Shown here piece after piece: positions 8,796 through 16,248 of a DNA stretch of 54,445 bases. Position 1 is the first letter of the stretch. Each line of letters begins with the position of its first letter. This DNA comes from JBMHDN01 sp049889355 (lineage in GTDB: Bacteria; Pseudomonadota; Alphaproteobacteria; Puniceispirillales; Puniceispirillaceae). Where the stretch lies: the NCBI GenBank assembly GCA_049889355.1, contig JBMHDN010000024.1, positions 1 through 54,445 on the forward strand. Reading direction: 5' to 3'. The notes beneath the pieces were generated by a model. The model did not search any database. It had not been told where the DNA came from and worked only from the letters and a program-made list of their open reading frames with translations. The translations under genes were made by a program, and so were the position numbers.

Positions 8796-9809
8796 TTAGC
8801 TGTTGGTACGTGTGCGGGCCAGCATCTTTTTGCGGCCTTCTGGCGTGCCATCATGGAACGAGCCAAACAAGACATCCCAGGGCATATCCACCGAGCCGTA
8901 ATTACATTCAAAATACCGGTGATGTAGCTGATGATGAAAATGTCCGATAGCAAGGCGTCTTTTATTGCGCACCAACAGCGCATCAAAACCGGTATGGCCG
9001 AAAACAGCTGAAAGCGCCAGCATATAGAGATGCAGCAAAATATGGACCGGATGGGTCGGCAGGACAAAATGAATCAGAACAGATGAGAAATAGAGCAAAT
9101 GCTCAACCGGATGCATGGAAATGCCAGAAAAAGGACCAACATTCACATTGCGGTGATGCAAGGCATGAAACCGCTCATAAAACGGTTTGAGATGCAAAAT
9201 GCGGTGCACCACATAAAAATGAAACGAAATCCAGAGCGAAATCACCGGCAGAGCCAGCATGGTCCAAATAGGCCATTCAGCAAAGCTGATGGTCTGGACC
9301 AGCCCCTGGCCCATCGCCCAAAACATCACAATTTCATAGCCAGACCAGATCGCCACCCCAGACACCAGCGTGTAAAACATATTGTCATAAAGCTGGTTAT
9401 TAAACAGGAACCGGCTGCCTTTGGAGAGGAATTGCGGCACATATTTTAAGTCTGTGCCTTGGGCCTGATAGCGGTAGAAATATATATGCAAACCACCTGC
9501 CACAAGCAGCATGGTTGCAAAATTGCGCAGATAAATCGCGAGCGCCCAATCCAGGCTGAATATCGCGGTTGTGGTAAGAGACGGGCTGAGCCACATATAG
9601 GCGATCACCGCCATCGCAATGAACAAGGTGGTTTCAGATAGGGTGAGCCAGCCATCACGATAATAAATCAGCGCCTCACGCCAGCGCACAGGCCATGAAA
9701 AAAGCGGGTTATTATCAATCGGAAAATCAGGGTGATAATGCCATTCAGTACGCTTATTTTCAGCGCCAGATGTGCTTGCCACTGTCTTTTCAGCTTGAGA
9801 AATGCTCAT
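8796..9809 (-). CDS. Sterol desaturase / fatty acid hydroxylase superfamily protein
   Basis: About 337 residues, integral membrane, with the diiron histidine boxes of the family: HRILH, then HALHH 12 residues later, and HFHHQLHHRYFECNYG near the C-terminus. Four to five hydrophobic helices lie before and between the boxes. Members hydroxylate or desaturate lipids using O2; this one may act on a fatty acid, carotenoid or sterol-like lipid. I use the ATG at 9809, spaced after AGGTGAG, over the GTG at 9818. The gene stands alone: 58 bases separate it from the EamA gene downstream. Confidence 0.85.
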   Translation of the reverse strand: MSISQAEKTVASTSGAENKRTEWHYHPDFPIDNNPLFSWPVRWREALIYYRDGWLTLSETTLFIAMAVIAYMWLSPSLTTTAIFSLDWALAIYLRNFATMLLVAGGLHIYFYRYQAQGTDLKYVPQFLSKGSRFLFNNQLYDNMFYTLVSGVAIWSGYEIVMFWAMGQGLVQTISFAEWPIWTMLALPVISLWISFHFYVVHRILHLKPFYERFHALHHRNVNVGPFSGISMHPVEHLLYFSSVLIHFVLPTHPVHILLHLYMLALSAVFGHTGFDALLVRNKRRLAIGHFHHQLHHRYFECNYGSVDMPWDVLFGSFHDGTPEGRKKMLARTRTNS

Positions 9810-10053
9810 CTTGCTCACCTGCTTGAATATGTGGATGCCAGCCCGGTTTGTTTACAAAATCAAAACACGCCTTTTTACCGAAAAACAAGCTTAATTTTGA
9901 GGGTCTTTTGGCGACAACCACATCAGCGCGGCAAGGGCTGACAGCAAGCCCTAAAGCCACTTTTCAAACCCAGCCCTGAAAAATGATTCCCTTCTTCAGC
10001 CCAACTCGTTTTATAACAAGCTCAATCATCTTTTTAGAGTGCCCCATTATTTC

Positions 10054-10836
10054 ATGTTGCCAGATATTCTTATCCTGATTTTTGTCCTGCTTGGGGCTGG
10101 CTTTGGCTATTGGCTTGGCTTTGCCAAATCAGGGATTATTCTGGCTGGGGCTTATCTGCCAGGCCTTATTTTTATTTTCTATTTTGATAATATCTCAGGC
10201 TTTGTGCAAATCGTTGTTGAAAATTCAGCAGACCCCAGCACAGCTATCTTAGGCGGGCTTGGTATTTTCAGCGGACTGTTGGCAATGATTGGCGTATTTG
10301 GCGGGGCCTTTGCAGCGACCGCTCTGCTCTTATCCATGCTCACTTTTCACAAACCAGATACACCAGAGCAGGTGATTGGCGCACTCATAGCTGGCATTGT
10401 CCAGAATATGCTGGCAACATTTGCTTTTTTCCTGCTTTACACAGCCATTCCGGCTGAAACCTCTAAGGCAATGGCGAACTCTTATTGGGCAAAAGGGCTC
10501 TATCCCATTCACCGCGAACTCTATCCTTATTACCGCCGCAACTTTGATGAACGCACGGCAACACTCAGTGCCTCTATTGCCAATGTAGGCCTGGCGCAGA
10601 CACTCATTGGCGGGGTCAGCCTCACAGATTTGATTGGCACTGATAAAATTGCAGCAGAAGGTGCCCAGCTTGAAGAGGTCATTGGCGAAGTCCAAGAACT
10701 CGCCCAATCTCTTGATATTCAAGGCCTGCTCTCTGTCCTTGAAAATGACAATGGCAGCATCATGAACGCTGAAGATATCGACAGGCTGATTGCAAGTGAA
10801 AATGCAAAAAGACAAAGTGCTTTAGATCTTGAGTAA
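10054..10836 (+). CDS. CvpA-like membrane protein
   Basis: About 260 residues. Four hydrophobic helices fill the first 150 residues (DILILIFVLLGAGFGYWLGF, an IILAGAYLPGLIFIFYF helix, a LGGLGIFSGLLAMIGVFGGA helix and a helix ending in FAFFLLYTAI). This is the topology of CvpA (colicin V production) family proteins, including the glycine-rich first helix followed by a segment like RGF/GFAKS. The C-terminal 100 residues are soluble, acidic and helical, ending in a dimeric-looking coiled stretch. CvpA proteins affect envelope homeostasis; the function here is not settled. A GTG at 10039 is an alternative start; neither has a clear ribosome-binding site. Confidence 0.55.
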   Translation: MLPDILILIFVLLGAGFGYWLGFAKSGIILAGAYLPGLIFIFYFDNISGFVQIVVENSADPSTAILGGLGIFSGLLAMIGVFGGAFAATALLLSMLTFHKPDTPEQVIGALIAGIVQNMLATFAFFLLYTAIPAETSKAMANSYWAKGLYPIHRELYPYYRRNFDERTATLSASIANVGLAQTLIGGVSLTDLIGTDKIAAEGAQLEEVIGEVQELAQSLDIQGLLSVLENDNGSIMNAEDIDRLIASENAKRQSALDLE

Positions 10837-10871
10837 GCCAGGCAATACGCCTTATCTCAGGCCTGGTTTTT
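10836..10871 (+). terminator. Possible terminator at convergent gene ends
   Basis: AAGCCAGGC (10835-10843) can pair with GCCTGGTTT (10861-10869), nine pairs with one G-U, with a 17-base loop, followed by TT. It overlaps the 3' end of the hyi gene. The T-run is short, so this is tentative. Confidence 0.35.
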
Positions 10872-11648
10872 CCAGCACGCCAGCCAGTCAAGAGACGCGT
10901 TTGTATCCCCGTCATCTGGATGATATTCCGCGCCCAGCGGGCGATCATAGCCTATCTGATCTAGCATCTGAAACAGGCTGGCATAATCAAGGCTGCTGAT
11001 ATCTGGATGGCCTCTGTCTGGCACGCCGGCAAATTGAATATGACCAATAATGTCCAGATTTTCCTGCAGGTTTTTGGCCACTTCACCTTCCAGCAACGCA
11101 ATATGATAACAATCAAACATCAGCTTTAAATTGGGCATGTCGATAGCCTCTATCACGCGCCGTGCCAAGACCAGAGAATTTAAAAAATAATCTGGCGCAT
11201 CTTTGGGGTTGAGCGGCTCTATCAGCAAGGTCTGATGACGGCGCGCTGCTTTGGCACAGCCATAGCGCAGATTATCGATAAATTGATCAAAACAGGCCTG
11301 TTCGGTGATATCCAGATGGCGCGTGCGCCCCGCCATCACATGTACAGATGGACAGCGGATTGAGGCGGCATAATCAAGGGCCTCATCTATCGCCGCGCGG
11401 GCTTCATTTTCGCGTTTCGGCACAGCCGCTAAGCCATTATCACCAGCTGCCACATCGCCGCGTCTTGTATTGAGCCCTAGCATCTCAAGCCCTGTCTCTT
11501 TCAATGCGGCATGCAGCTCAGCCACAGGCACATCAAAAGGCCAATGGCATTCCACCGCATCAAACCCGGCCTCTGCTGCAGCTTTTATTGCCTCATTTAA
11601 AGGCCTGTCACGCCAAAGTAGGCCCAGATTAGCCGAAAAACGCGGCAT
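10857..11648 (-). CDS. hyi: Hydroxypyruvate isomerase family (TIM-barrel)
   Basis: 263 residues, the usual length of Hyi. Family hallmarks are present: FSANLGLLW at the N-terminus, LIEPLNPKDAPDYFL (metal-binding Glu), LMFDCYHI, GHIQFAGVPDRGHPD and GAEYHP at the C-terminus. Hyi interconverts hydroxypyruvate and tartronate semialdehyde in the cytosol, using a divalent metal held by Glu, Asp, His and Glu at the barrel ends. GAGGGAG precedes the ATG. It is the last gene of a leftward run with arsC, aqpS and a small membrane protein. A GarR-like reductase, the usual next enzyme, is at 23.2 kb. OtnI-like isomerases are a close alternative. Confidence 0.85.
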   Translation of the reverse strand: MPRFSANLGLLWRDRPLNEAIKAAAEAGFDAVECHWPFDVPVAELHAALKETGLEMLGLNTRRGDVAAGDNGLAAVPKRENEARAAIDEALDYAASIRCPSVHVMAGRTRHLDITEQACFDQFIDNLRYGCAKAARRHQTLLIEPLNPKDAPDYFLNSLVLARRVIEAIDMPNLKLMFDCYHIALLEGEVAKNLQENLDIIGHIQFAGVPDRGHPDISSLDYASLFQMLDQIGYDRPLGAEYHPDDGDTNASLDWLACWKNQA

Positions 11649-11659
11649 AAGCGCTCCCT

Positions 11660-11884
11660 CTAGCTTGAAAATGCTGTGATGAAGCCGACCGCAAAAAGCG
11701 GTAATTGCAGGCCGAAATTAGTCAATATCGCACGATCTCGTGCCAGATATCCTGCCAATGTCCAACCTACCGCGCCAGCGCCATGGATCAGAATATTCAC
11801 TGGATAAATATTGATATTGGTCAGCAAAATACCCGTGAGGACCAACCCTGTACTGAGCCATTTAAGTGTTTTGACCTTATCCAT
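11660..11884 (-). CDS. Small hypothetical membrane protein (74 aa)
   Basis: 74 residues with two or three hydrophobic segments: about 8-28 (WLSTGLVLTGILLTNINIY), 30-48 (NILIHGAGAVGWTLAGYLA) and 55-72 (ILTNFGLQLPLFAVGFIT). The LLTNINIYPVN and ARDRAILTNFGLQ stretches resemble a small family seen in marine alphaproteobacteria, a family I know only as uncharacterised. AAGGATG lies just before the ATG. It sits 15 bases after the aquaporin gene and 11 bases before hyi, on the same strand, so all are probably one transcript. No function is proposed. Confidence 0.7.
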   Translation of the reverse strand: MDKVKTLKWLSTGLVLTGILLTNINIYPVNILIHGAGAVGWTLAGYLARDRAILTNFGLQLPLFAVGFITAFSS

Positions 11885-11899
11885 GACACATCCTTTTTT

Positions 11900-12538
11900 T
11901 TAAGATTTTTCAAGATAGCGACAGAAGAGCAAAGCCAGCAGGGCGCCGATTACCTCAGCGGCCATAAAGGCAGGCACATCTTGAGGTGCAATACCTGCAA
12001 AACTATTCGAAAACATCCGCCCGAACGCCGCAGCCGGATTGGCAAAAGAGGTGCTGGCGGTAAACCAATACGCCGCCCCGATATAGGCCGCCACCATCGC
12101 AGAAACCTTGCCTGCAGGACCGCGTAAAATCACCACTAACAAGCCAAAGGTTGCGGTGATTTCAGCGATAAATTGAGACAGCCCCGTGCGCGGCTTTGTT
12201 GAAAATTGGAGAATCTCCAAGTCAAACATCAGATGGGCCAGCCAAGCGCCCAGCACCGCACCAATAAGCTGGGCCGGCATATAGAAGACCAATTCTTTGC
12301 CTGAAATGTCTTTTTTCAGCCACATCACCAGAGAGACAGCCGGATTGAAATGAGCCCCACTTAACGGGCCAAAGCTCTCAATCAGGATATATAAGGCAAA
12401 GACTGTGGCCAGTGTATTGGCCAGCAAGGCCAGTGCCATATTTCCGCCAGAGAGGTTTTCAGCCATGATGCCAGAGCCTATGACCGCGACCAGCAATCCG
12501 GCTGTACCCACTAATTCTGAAACCAGTTTTACCTGCAT
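11900..12538 (-). CDS. aqpS: MIP/aquaglyceroporin family channel, AqpS-like
   Basis: 212 residues with six helices and the two re-entrant NPA loops: AHFNPAVSLVMW near residue 62 and FANPAAAFGRMF near 166 (a full second NPA motif with Ala rather than Val after it). Aquaglyceroporins conduct small neutral solutes. The next gene upstream encodes an ArsC-type arsenate reductase, the same order as in Sinorhizobium meliloti, where AqpS replaces ArsB and lets arsenite leave the cell. That role is inferred from the neighbour. The second half is somewhat shorter than in classical GlpF. Confidence 0.85.
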   Translation of the reverse strand: MQVKLVSELVGTAGLLVAVIGSGIMAENLSGGNMALALLANTLATVFALYILIESFGPLSGAHFNPAVSLVMWLKKDISGKELVFYMPAQLIGAVLGAWLAHLMFDLEILQFSTKPRTGLSQFIAEITATFGLLVVILRGPAGKVSAMVAAYIGAAYWFTASTSFANPAAAFGRMFSNSFAGIAPQDVPAFMAAEVIGALLALLFCRYLEKS

Positions 12539-12583
12539 GTCTTTTAACCCTAATATCGATAAAATTACCGCTTTTAAATCACC

Positions 12584-13084
12584 TTATTTGATAGCTGAAA
12601 GACGAGTCAGCGTCTCTTTTAATCGTTCTGGAGCCAGCGCATCAGCTGGTTCTGCTATCAGTGCTTGCAACCGCCGGCTAATCGCTCGGCGCGTCTCCTC
12701 AAAGGCAGCCTTTCTTGCTGTCTCATCGCCTACCACATTGCTTGGGTCATCATAACCCCAATGGGCGCTTGACGGGTGGCCTGGCCAAATCGGGCAGACC
12801 TCGCCTGCGGCGCTGGCACATACCGTGATAATCGCATCCATTTTGGGTGCATCAGGCACGCCAAATGCATCCCAGCTTTTTGAGGTCAGCGCATCTATAG
12901 CAACACCCGCCTCTTTTAAAACGGTGATGGCAAAGGGATTGGGCATTTGATTTTCACGCGGGCTGCTACCTGCTGAATGGGCGATAAACCGCCCGCCACC
13001 CATGTGATTGAGCATGGCTTCGGCGAGAATAGAACGCGCTGAATTATGGGTGCATAAAAACAGAATATGAAGCGGTTTAGACAT
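12584..13084 (-). CDS. arsC: Arsenate reductase, low-molecular-weight phosphatase type
   Basis: About 166 residues from the ATG at 13084, chosen because AAAGGAT lies 6-7 bases before it; two further Met codons upstream lack this. The N-terminus carries the P-loop FLCTHNSARS, with Cys11 as nucleophile and Arg17 binding the oxyanion. A second Cys pair (VCASAAGEVC) matches the redox cysteines of thioredoxin-coupled ArsC, followed by PIWPGHPSSAHWGYDDPS, a typical stretch of rhizobial-type enzymes. It would reduce arsenate to arsenite in the cytosol. The aqpS gene follows 45 bases downstream. No arsR is nearby. Confidence 0.85.
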   Translation of the reverse strand: MSKPLHILFLCTHNSARSILAEAMLNHMGGGRFIAHSAGSSPRENQMPNPFAITVLKEAGVAIDALTSKSWDAFGVPDAPKMDAIITVCASAAGEVCPIWPGHPSSAHWGYDDPSNVVGDETARKAAFEETRRAISRRLQALIAEPADALAPERLKETLTRLSAIK

Positions 13085-13264
13085 GATATGCATCCTTTTG
13101 AATCCCATAGCGTTCCAGAGCTATCAATCTTATATTACAATTTTGTTTCACAATTAAGTTTGGATGATAGCTGTGTCGGCTCAAATCTAGGATAAGAGCC
13201 TGTGATATGTTAGGCTCTGAGCGCGTTTACCCATCTCTGCTTTTGGGCCAAAGGAGAATGCCTG

Positions 13265-13810
13265 ATGTTGCTGGATACACCGATTTGTGATTTTGGCTGG
13301 AAAGCCCCTGATTTCAGCTTACCTGACCTGGATGGCAAGCTGTATAATCTGGCAGACAGCATGGGCGAAAACGGCCTTGTGATTGCCTTCATCTGTAATC
13401 ACTGCCCTTATGTGAAAGCGATCATTGAGCGTTTGGTCGAAGATGCGGCCTCTTTATCAGAACAGGGCGTCAATATGCTGGCCATCATGCCCAATGATTA
13501 TCAGCGCTATCCAGATGATGGCCCAGATAAAATGCGCGATTTCGCCCGCCAGCACCACATGAATTTCCCCTATCTGATTGATGAGACACAAGAGGTGGCA
13601 AAGGCCTATGGCGCGGTCTGCACACCTGATTTCTTTGGCCTGAATAGCAAAGGTGAATTGCAGTATCGCGGACGCCTTGATGATGCAAAGATGGGCACAG
13701 CCGAAAACCGCATGCCTGAATTACGCGATGCGATGACACAAATTGCCAATACTGGCATAGGTCCGGCGATGCAGACACCCTCTATGGGCTGTTCTATCAA
13801 ATGGCGTTAG
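13265..13810 (+). CDS. Thioredoxin-like family protein (AhpC/TSA fold)
   Basis: 181 residues. APDFSLPDLDGK and VIAFICNHCPYVK give the thioredoxin-like fold with a CxxC active site (Cys-Asn-His-Cys) near residue 42. MPNDYQRYPDDGPDKM and TPDFFGLNSKGELQYRGRLDD match the common cytosolic redoxin family of about 180-190 residues. It probably reduces or oxidises protein thiols or peroxides; the partner is unknown. AAGGAGA (13251-13257) lies 7 bases from the ATG. It is divergent from arsC, sharing an intergenic stretch of about 180 bases, so a shared control is possible. Confidence 0.85.
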   Translation: MLLDTPICDFGWKAPDFSLPDLDGKLYNLADSMGENGLVIAFICNHCPYVKAIIERLVEDAASLSEQGVNMLAIMPNDYQRYPDDGPDKMRDFARQHHMNFPYLIDETQEVAKAYGAVCTPDFFGLNSKGELQYRGRLDDAKMGTAENRMPELRDAMTQIANTGIGPAMQTPSMGCSIKWR

Positions 13811-13847
13811 CCCAAAAAATCCTTAGTTAAAAAAAGTGATATTCAGC

Positions 13848-14321
13848 ATGAACACGCAACGTGACACACTGCCCCTTGAAGAGGTCAGAGACCGCATTCT
13901 GGCGTTATGCGATGGCGAGCGCGATGAAATTGCCTTAATGGCCAGTATCGCTTGTGAGCTTTATCAGCATATAGACGGGTATGACTGGGTCGGTTTTTAC
14001 CGCGTCACCGCACCAGACATGCTGAAAATTGGCCCTTATCAAGGTGGTCATGGCTGTTTGCAAATCCCTTTTGATAAGGGGGTGTGCGGGGCCTGCGCAC
14101 GGACCAATGAAACCCAGCTGGTAGATGATGTGGAGGCCTTCCCAGGGCATATTGCTTGTTCTAGTTCCACCCGATCTGAATTGGTGGTCCCTGTGCATAA
14201 TCGCGATGGTAACCTTATCGCGGTGTTGGATATTGATAGCGATATGCCGGCGCGTTTCACCCATTTGGATCGGGAGTTTGCTGAAAATTTGATGGCAGAG
14301 ATATTCGCGAGCCAGAAATGA
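13848..14321 (+). CDS. msrC: Free methionine-(R)-sulfoxide reductase (GAF domain)
   Basis: 157 residues from the ATG at 13848. One GAF domain with GFYR (residues 49-52), GPYQG and PFDKGVCG. Cysteines at 70, 80 and 104 have the same spacing (10 and 24) as Cys84, 94 and 118 of the Escherichia coli fRMsr, which includes the catalytic one in FPGHIAC. The enzyme reduces free Met-(R)-sulfoxide with thioredoxin. Its stop codon overlaps the start of the next gene (ATGA at 14318-14321), so the two are translationally coupled. The preceding gene is a thioredoxin-like protein. Confidence 0.9.
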   Translation: MNTQRDTLPLEEVRDRILALCDGERDEIALMASIACELYQHIDGYDWVGFYRVTAPDMLKIGPYQGGHGCLQIPFDKGVCGACARTNETQLVDDVEAFPGHIACSSSTRSELVVPVHNRDGNLIAVLDIDSDMPARFTHLDREFAENLMAEIFASQK

Positions 14322-15307
14322 CTATAGGCAAAATAGACGCTGAAGGGAAAAAAGCCTGCTGTACACCTGCACGCGATGCATCACCAGCCGCCATGCAGCC
14401 TTCTTTTGGTGCTGACCAGCTCAACATATTGGAAAAGCTTGCTGCATCTGCAGTCCATGATATCTGTTCTATTCCATCTGGCATAGCGCATCTCGGGACA
14501 GACACGCCCTTTATAGAAGCAGATGAAGAAGGCCCCCTGCGCAGCACAAAAATCAGGGCATTCCAGATGGATAAGGGAGCAGTGACCAATGCCCGTTTTG
14601 CCCAATTTGTGCTGGAAACAGGCTATCAGACAGAGGCAGAGAGGCTCGGCAATAGTTTCGTATTTCAACATTTCCTGCCAGCAGGTTCTTATCAGGATAA
14701 GGCGGTTGCGGGTGCGCCTTGGTGGCGGATGGTGGACGGCGCTTGCTGGTACCGGCCATTCGGGCCCGAAGCCGCTGGCATTGATGAGAAACTCTTTGAT
14801 CACCCGGTCGTTCATATCTCTCATCACGATGCGACTGCCTTTGCAAAATGGGCAGGCGGGCGTCTGCCAAATGAGGCTGAGTGGGAACATGCCGCACGTG
14901 GCGGGCTGGGCGATGTGCGCTATCCTTGGGGCAATGATGAGCCAGATGACACAGCACATACACCTTGCAATATCTGGCAGGGACAATTTCCCGACAATGA
15001 TAAAGCCTTAGATGGCTATGCCGGAACAGCCCCTGTCTTTGCGTTTCAGGCTAATGGATATGGCCTGCATCAAATGGTTGGCAATGTCTGGGAATGGACA
15101 GCCCAACATTTCAAATTACGCTCTCGCAAAAAACAGCTGAAACAGATCCATCACGGCAAAGCTGGTTATCGCATCGTCAAGGGTGGGTCTTATCTGTGCC
15201 ATATCAGCTATTGCTATCGCTATCGGATTGCTGCCCGTACTGCCAATTCGCCTGATAGCAGCACAGGCCATACTGGCTTTCGCCTCATCTATGATTTGGT
15301 TCTCTGA
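14318..15307 (+). CDS. Formylglycine-generating enzyme
   Basis: 329 residues, full length for FGE (SUMF1). It has the N-terminal KKACCTPAR, the core GGRLPNEAEWEHAARGG and MVGNVWEWTA, and, at the C-terminal end, GGSYLCHISYCYRYR followed by AARTANSPDSSTGHTGFR. Cys294 and Cys299 match the copper-binding active-site cysteines of authentic FGE, which oxidises a Cys in sulfatases to formylglycine. Members lacking those cysteines (for example EgtB-like or NirV-like) are excluded. No sulfatase is in the window, so its clients are encoded elsewhere. ATGA overlap ties it to msrC. Confidence 0.9.
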   Translation: MTIGKIDAEGKKACCTPARDASPAAMQPSFGADQLNILEKLAASAVHDICSIPSGIAHLGTDTPFIEADEEGPLRSTKIRAFQMDKGAVTNARFAQFVLETGYQTEAERLGNSFVFQHFLPAGSYQDKAVAGAPWWRMVDGACWYRPFGPEAAGIDEKLFDHPVVHISHHDATAFAKWAGGRLPNEAEWEHAARGGLGDVRYPWGNDEPDDTAHTPCNIWQGQFPDNDKALDGYAGTAPVFAFQANGYGLHQMVGNVWEWTAQHFKLRSRKKQLKQIHHGKAGYRIVKGGSYLCHISYCYRYRIAARTANSPDSSTGHTGFRLIYDLVL

Positions 15308-15366
15308 TTTGCCGCTTTAAAAATCGCTTCAAATGAGTGAGGGTAGGGTTAAGGGAGATAAGAGAT

Positions 15367-16161
15367 ATGCCAGATAAGATGAGAGCAGTTGATAAGATGA
15401 TTGCGCTGGACAAACATCCCATCACAGACACCACATGGCTGGCCGCACAAAAAAGCAGGCTGGATAAAGAGGGCGCGCTGGTTTTAAGCGGCTTTTTAAA
15501 TGCGGATGCGCTGATGGTATTGCAAGAAGAAGCAGAGCAAGGGCTGGCCGGTGCCTATTTCAACCCGCAAACCCATAATGTGTATCTGCGACCTTCAGAT
15601 CCTGATTTTGCAGATGACCATATCCGCAATCGGCCTCTGCTCTCTTCCAAAGGCTGTATTTGTGATGATGAGATTGCTGAGGACTCTGTCTTAAAACAGC
15701 TGTATCACCATGCTGATTTCAGGGCTGGTCTATGTGCTATCCTCGGTGAAGAGGCCCTCCATCCTTATGCAGACCCGCTCTCGTCGGTGAATATCCATTA
15801 CGCCCGGCAGGGTGAAGAGCTGAACTGGCATTATGATAATTCATCTTTTGCAGTGACCTTGATGATCAGCCCAGCACGGGCTGGCGGGGTGTTTGAATAT
15901 GCCCGCAATATCCGAAATGCTGATCAAAATGAGATGGGATTTGAGGATACAGACGCGTTGGTCTCTGGCCGCACAAAGCCGCAGATACTCGATTTGCAAG
16001 CAGGCGATTTATGTCTGTTCAGAGGGCGCAATTCGCTGCACCGGGTAACCCCTGTTGAAGATGAGAGCGTGCGCCAGCTCGCCGTCTTGGCCTATAATAA
16101 CAGCCCTGGTTTGGCGCTCAGTGAAACCGCCAGACAGACCTTTTATGGCCGCTTAAATTAA
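15367..16161 (+). CDS. Fe(II)/2-oxoglutarate oxygenase, HalD/BesD-like with HxD (hydroxylase-type)
   Basis: 264 residues from the ATG at 15367, preceded by AAGGGAG (15351-15357). The stretches NVYLRPSDPDFADDH, ALHPYADPLSSVNI, RNSLHRVTP and TARQTFYGRL match the family annotated as HalD/BesD-like amino-acid halogenases. The metal site reads NWHYDNSSF, an intact HxD, with a distal His in SLHRV. True halogenases of this family have Gly in place of Asp, so a hydroxylase acting on a free amino acid or similar is expected. It follows the FGE gene by 59 bases and ends before a bidirectional terminator. Confidence 0.75.
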   Translation: MPDKMRAVDKMIALDKHPITDTTWLAAQKSRLDKEGALVLSGFLNADALMVLQEEAEQGLAGAYFNPQTHNVYLRPSDPDFADDHIRNRPLLSSKGCICDDEIAEDSVLKQLYHHADFRAGLCAILGEEALHPYADPLSSVNIHYARQGEELNWHYDNSSFAVTLMISPARAGGVFEYARNIRNADQNEMGFEDTDALVSGRTKPQILDLQAGDLCLFRGRNSLHRVTPVEDESVRQLAVLAYNNSPGLALSETARQTFYGRLN

Positions 16162-16188
16162 CCTGTTAACTGATAGGGCGGAATAGCA

Positions 16189-16217
16189 AAAAAGGCAGCC
16201 TTTTGGACTGCCTTTTT
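16189..16217. terminator. Bidirectional Rho-independent terminator
   Basis: AAAAAGGCAG at 16189-16198 pairs with CTGCCTTTTT at 16208-16217, with CC/GG pairs continuing inward around a TTTT loop. It lies between convergent genes (oxygenase and DMGDH-like gene), with A- and T-runs on both sides. Confidence 0.85.
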
Positions 16218-16248
16218 CTTTGAATTTCAGTTCGGTGATTAGACCTGG

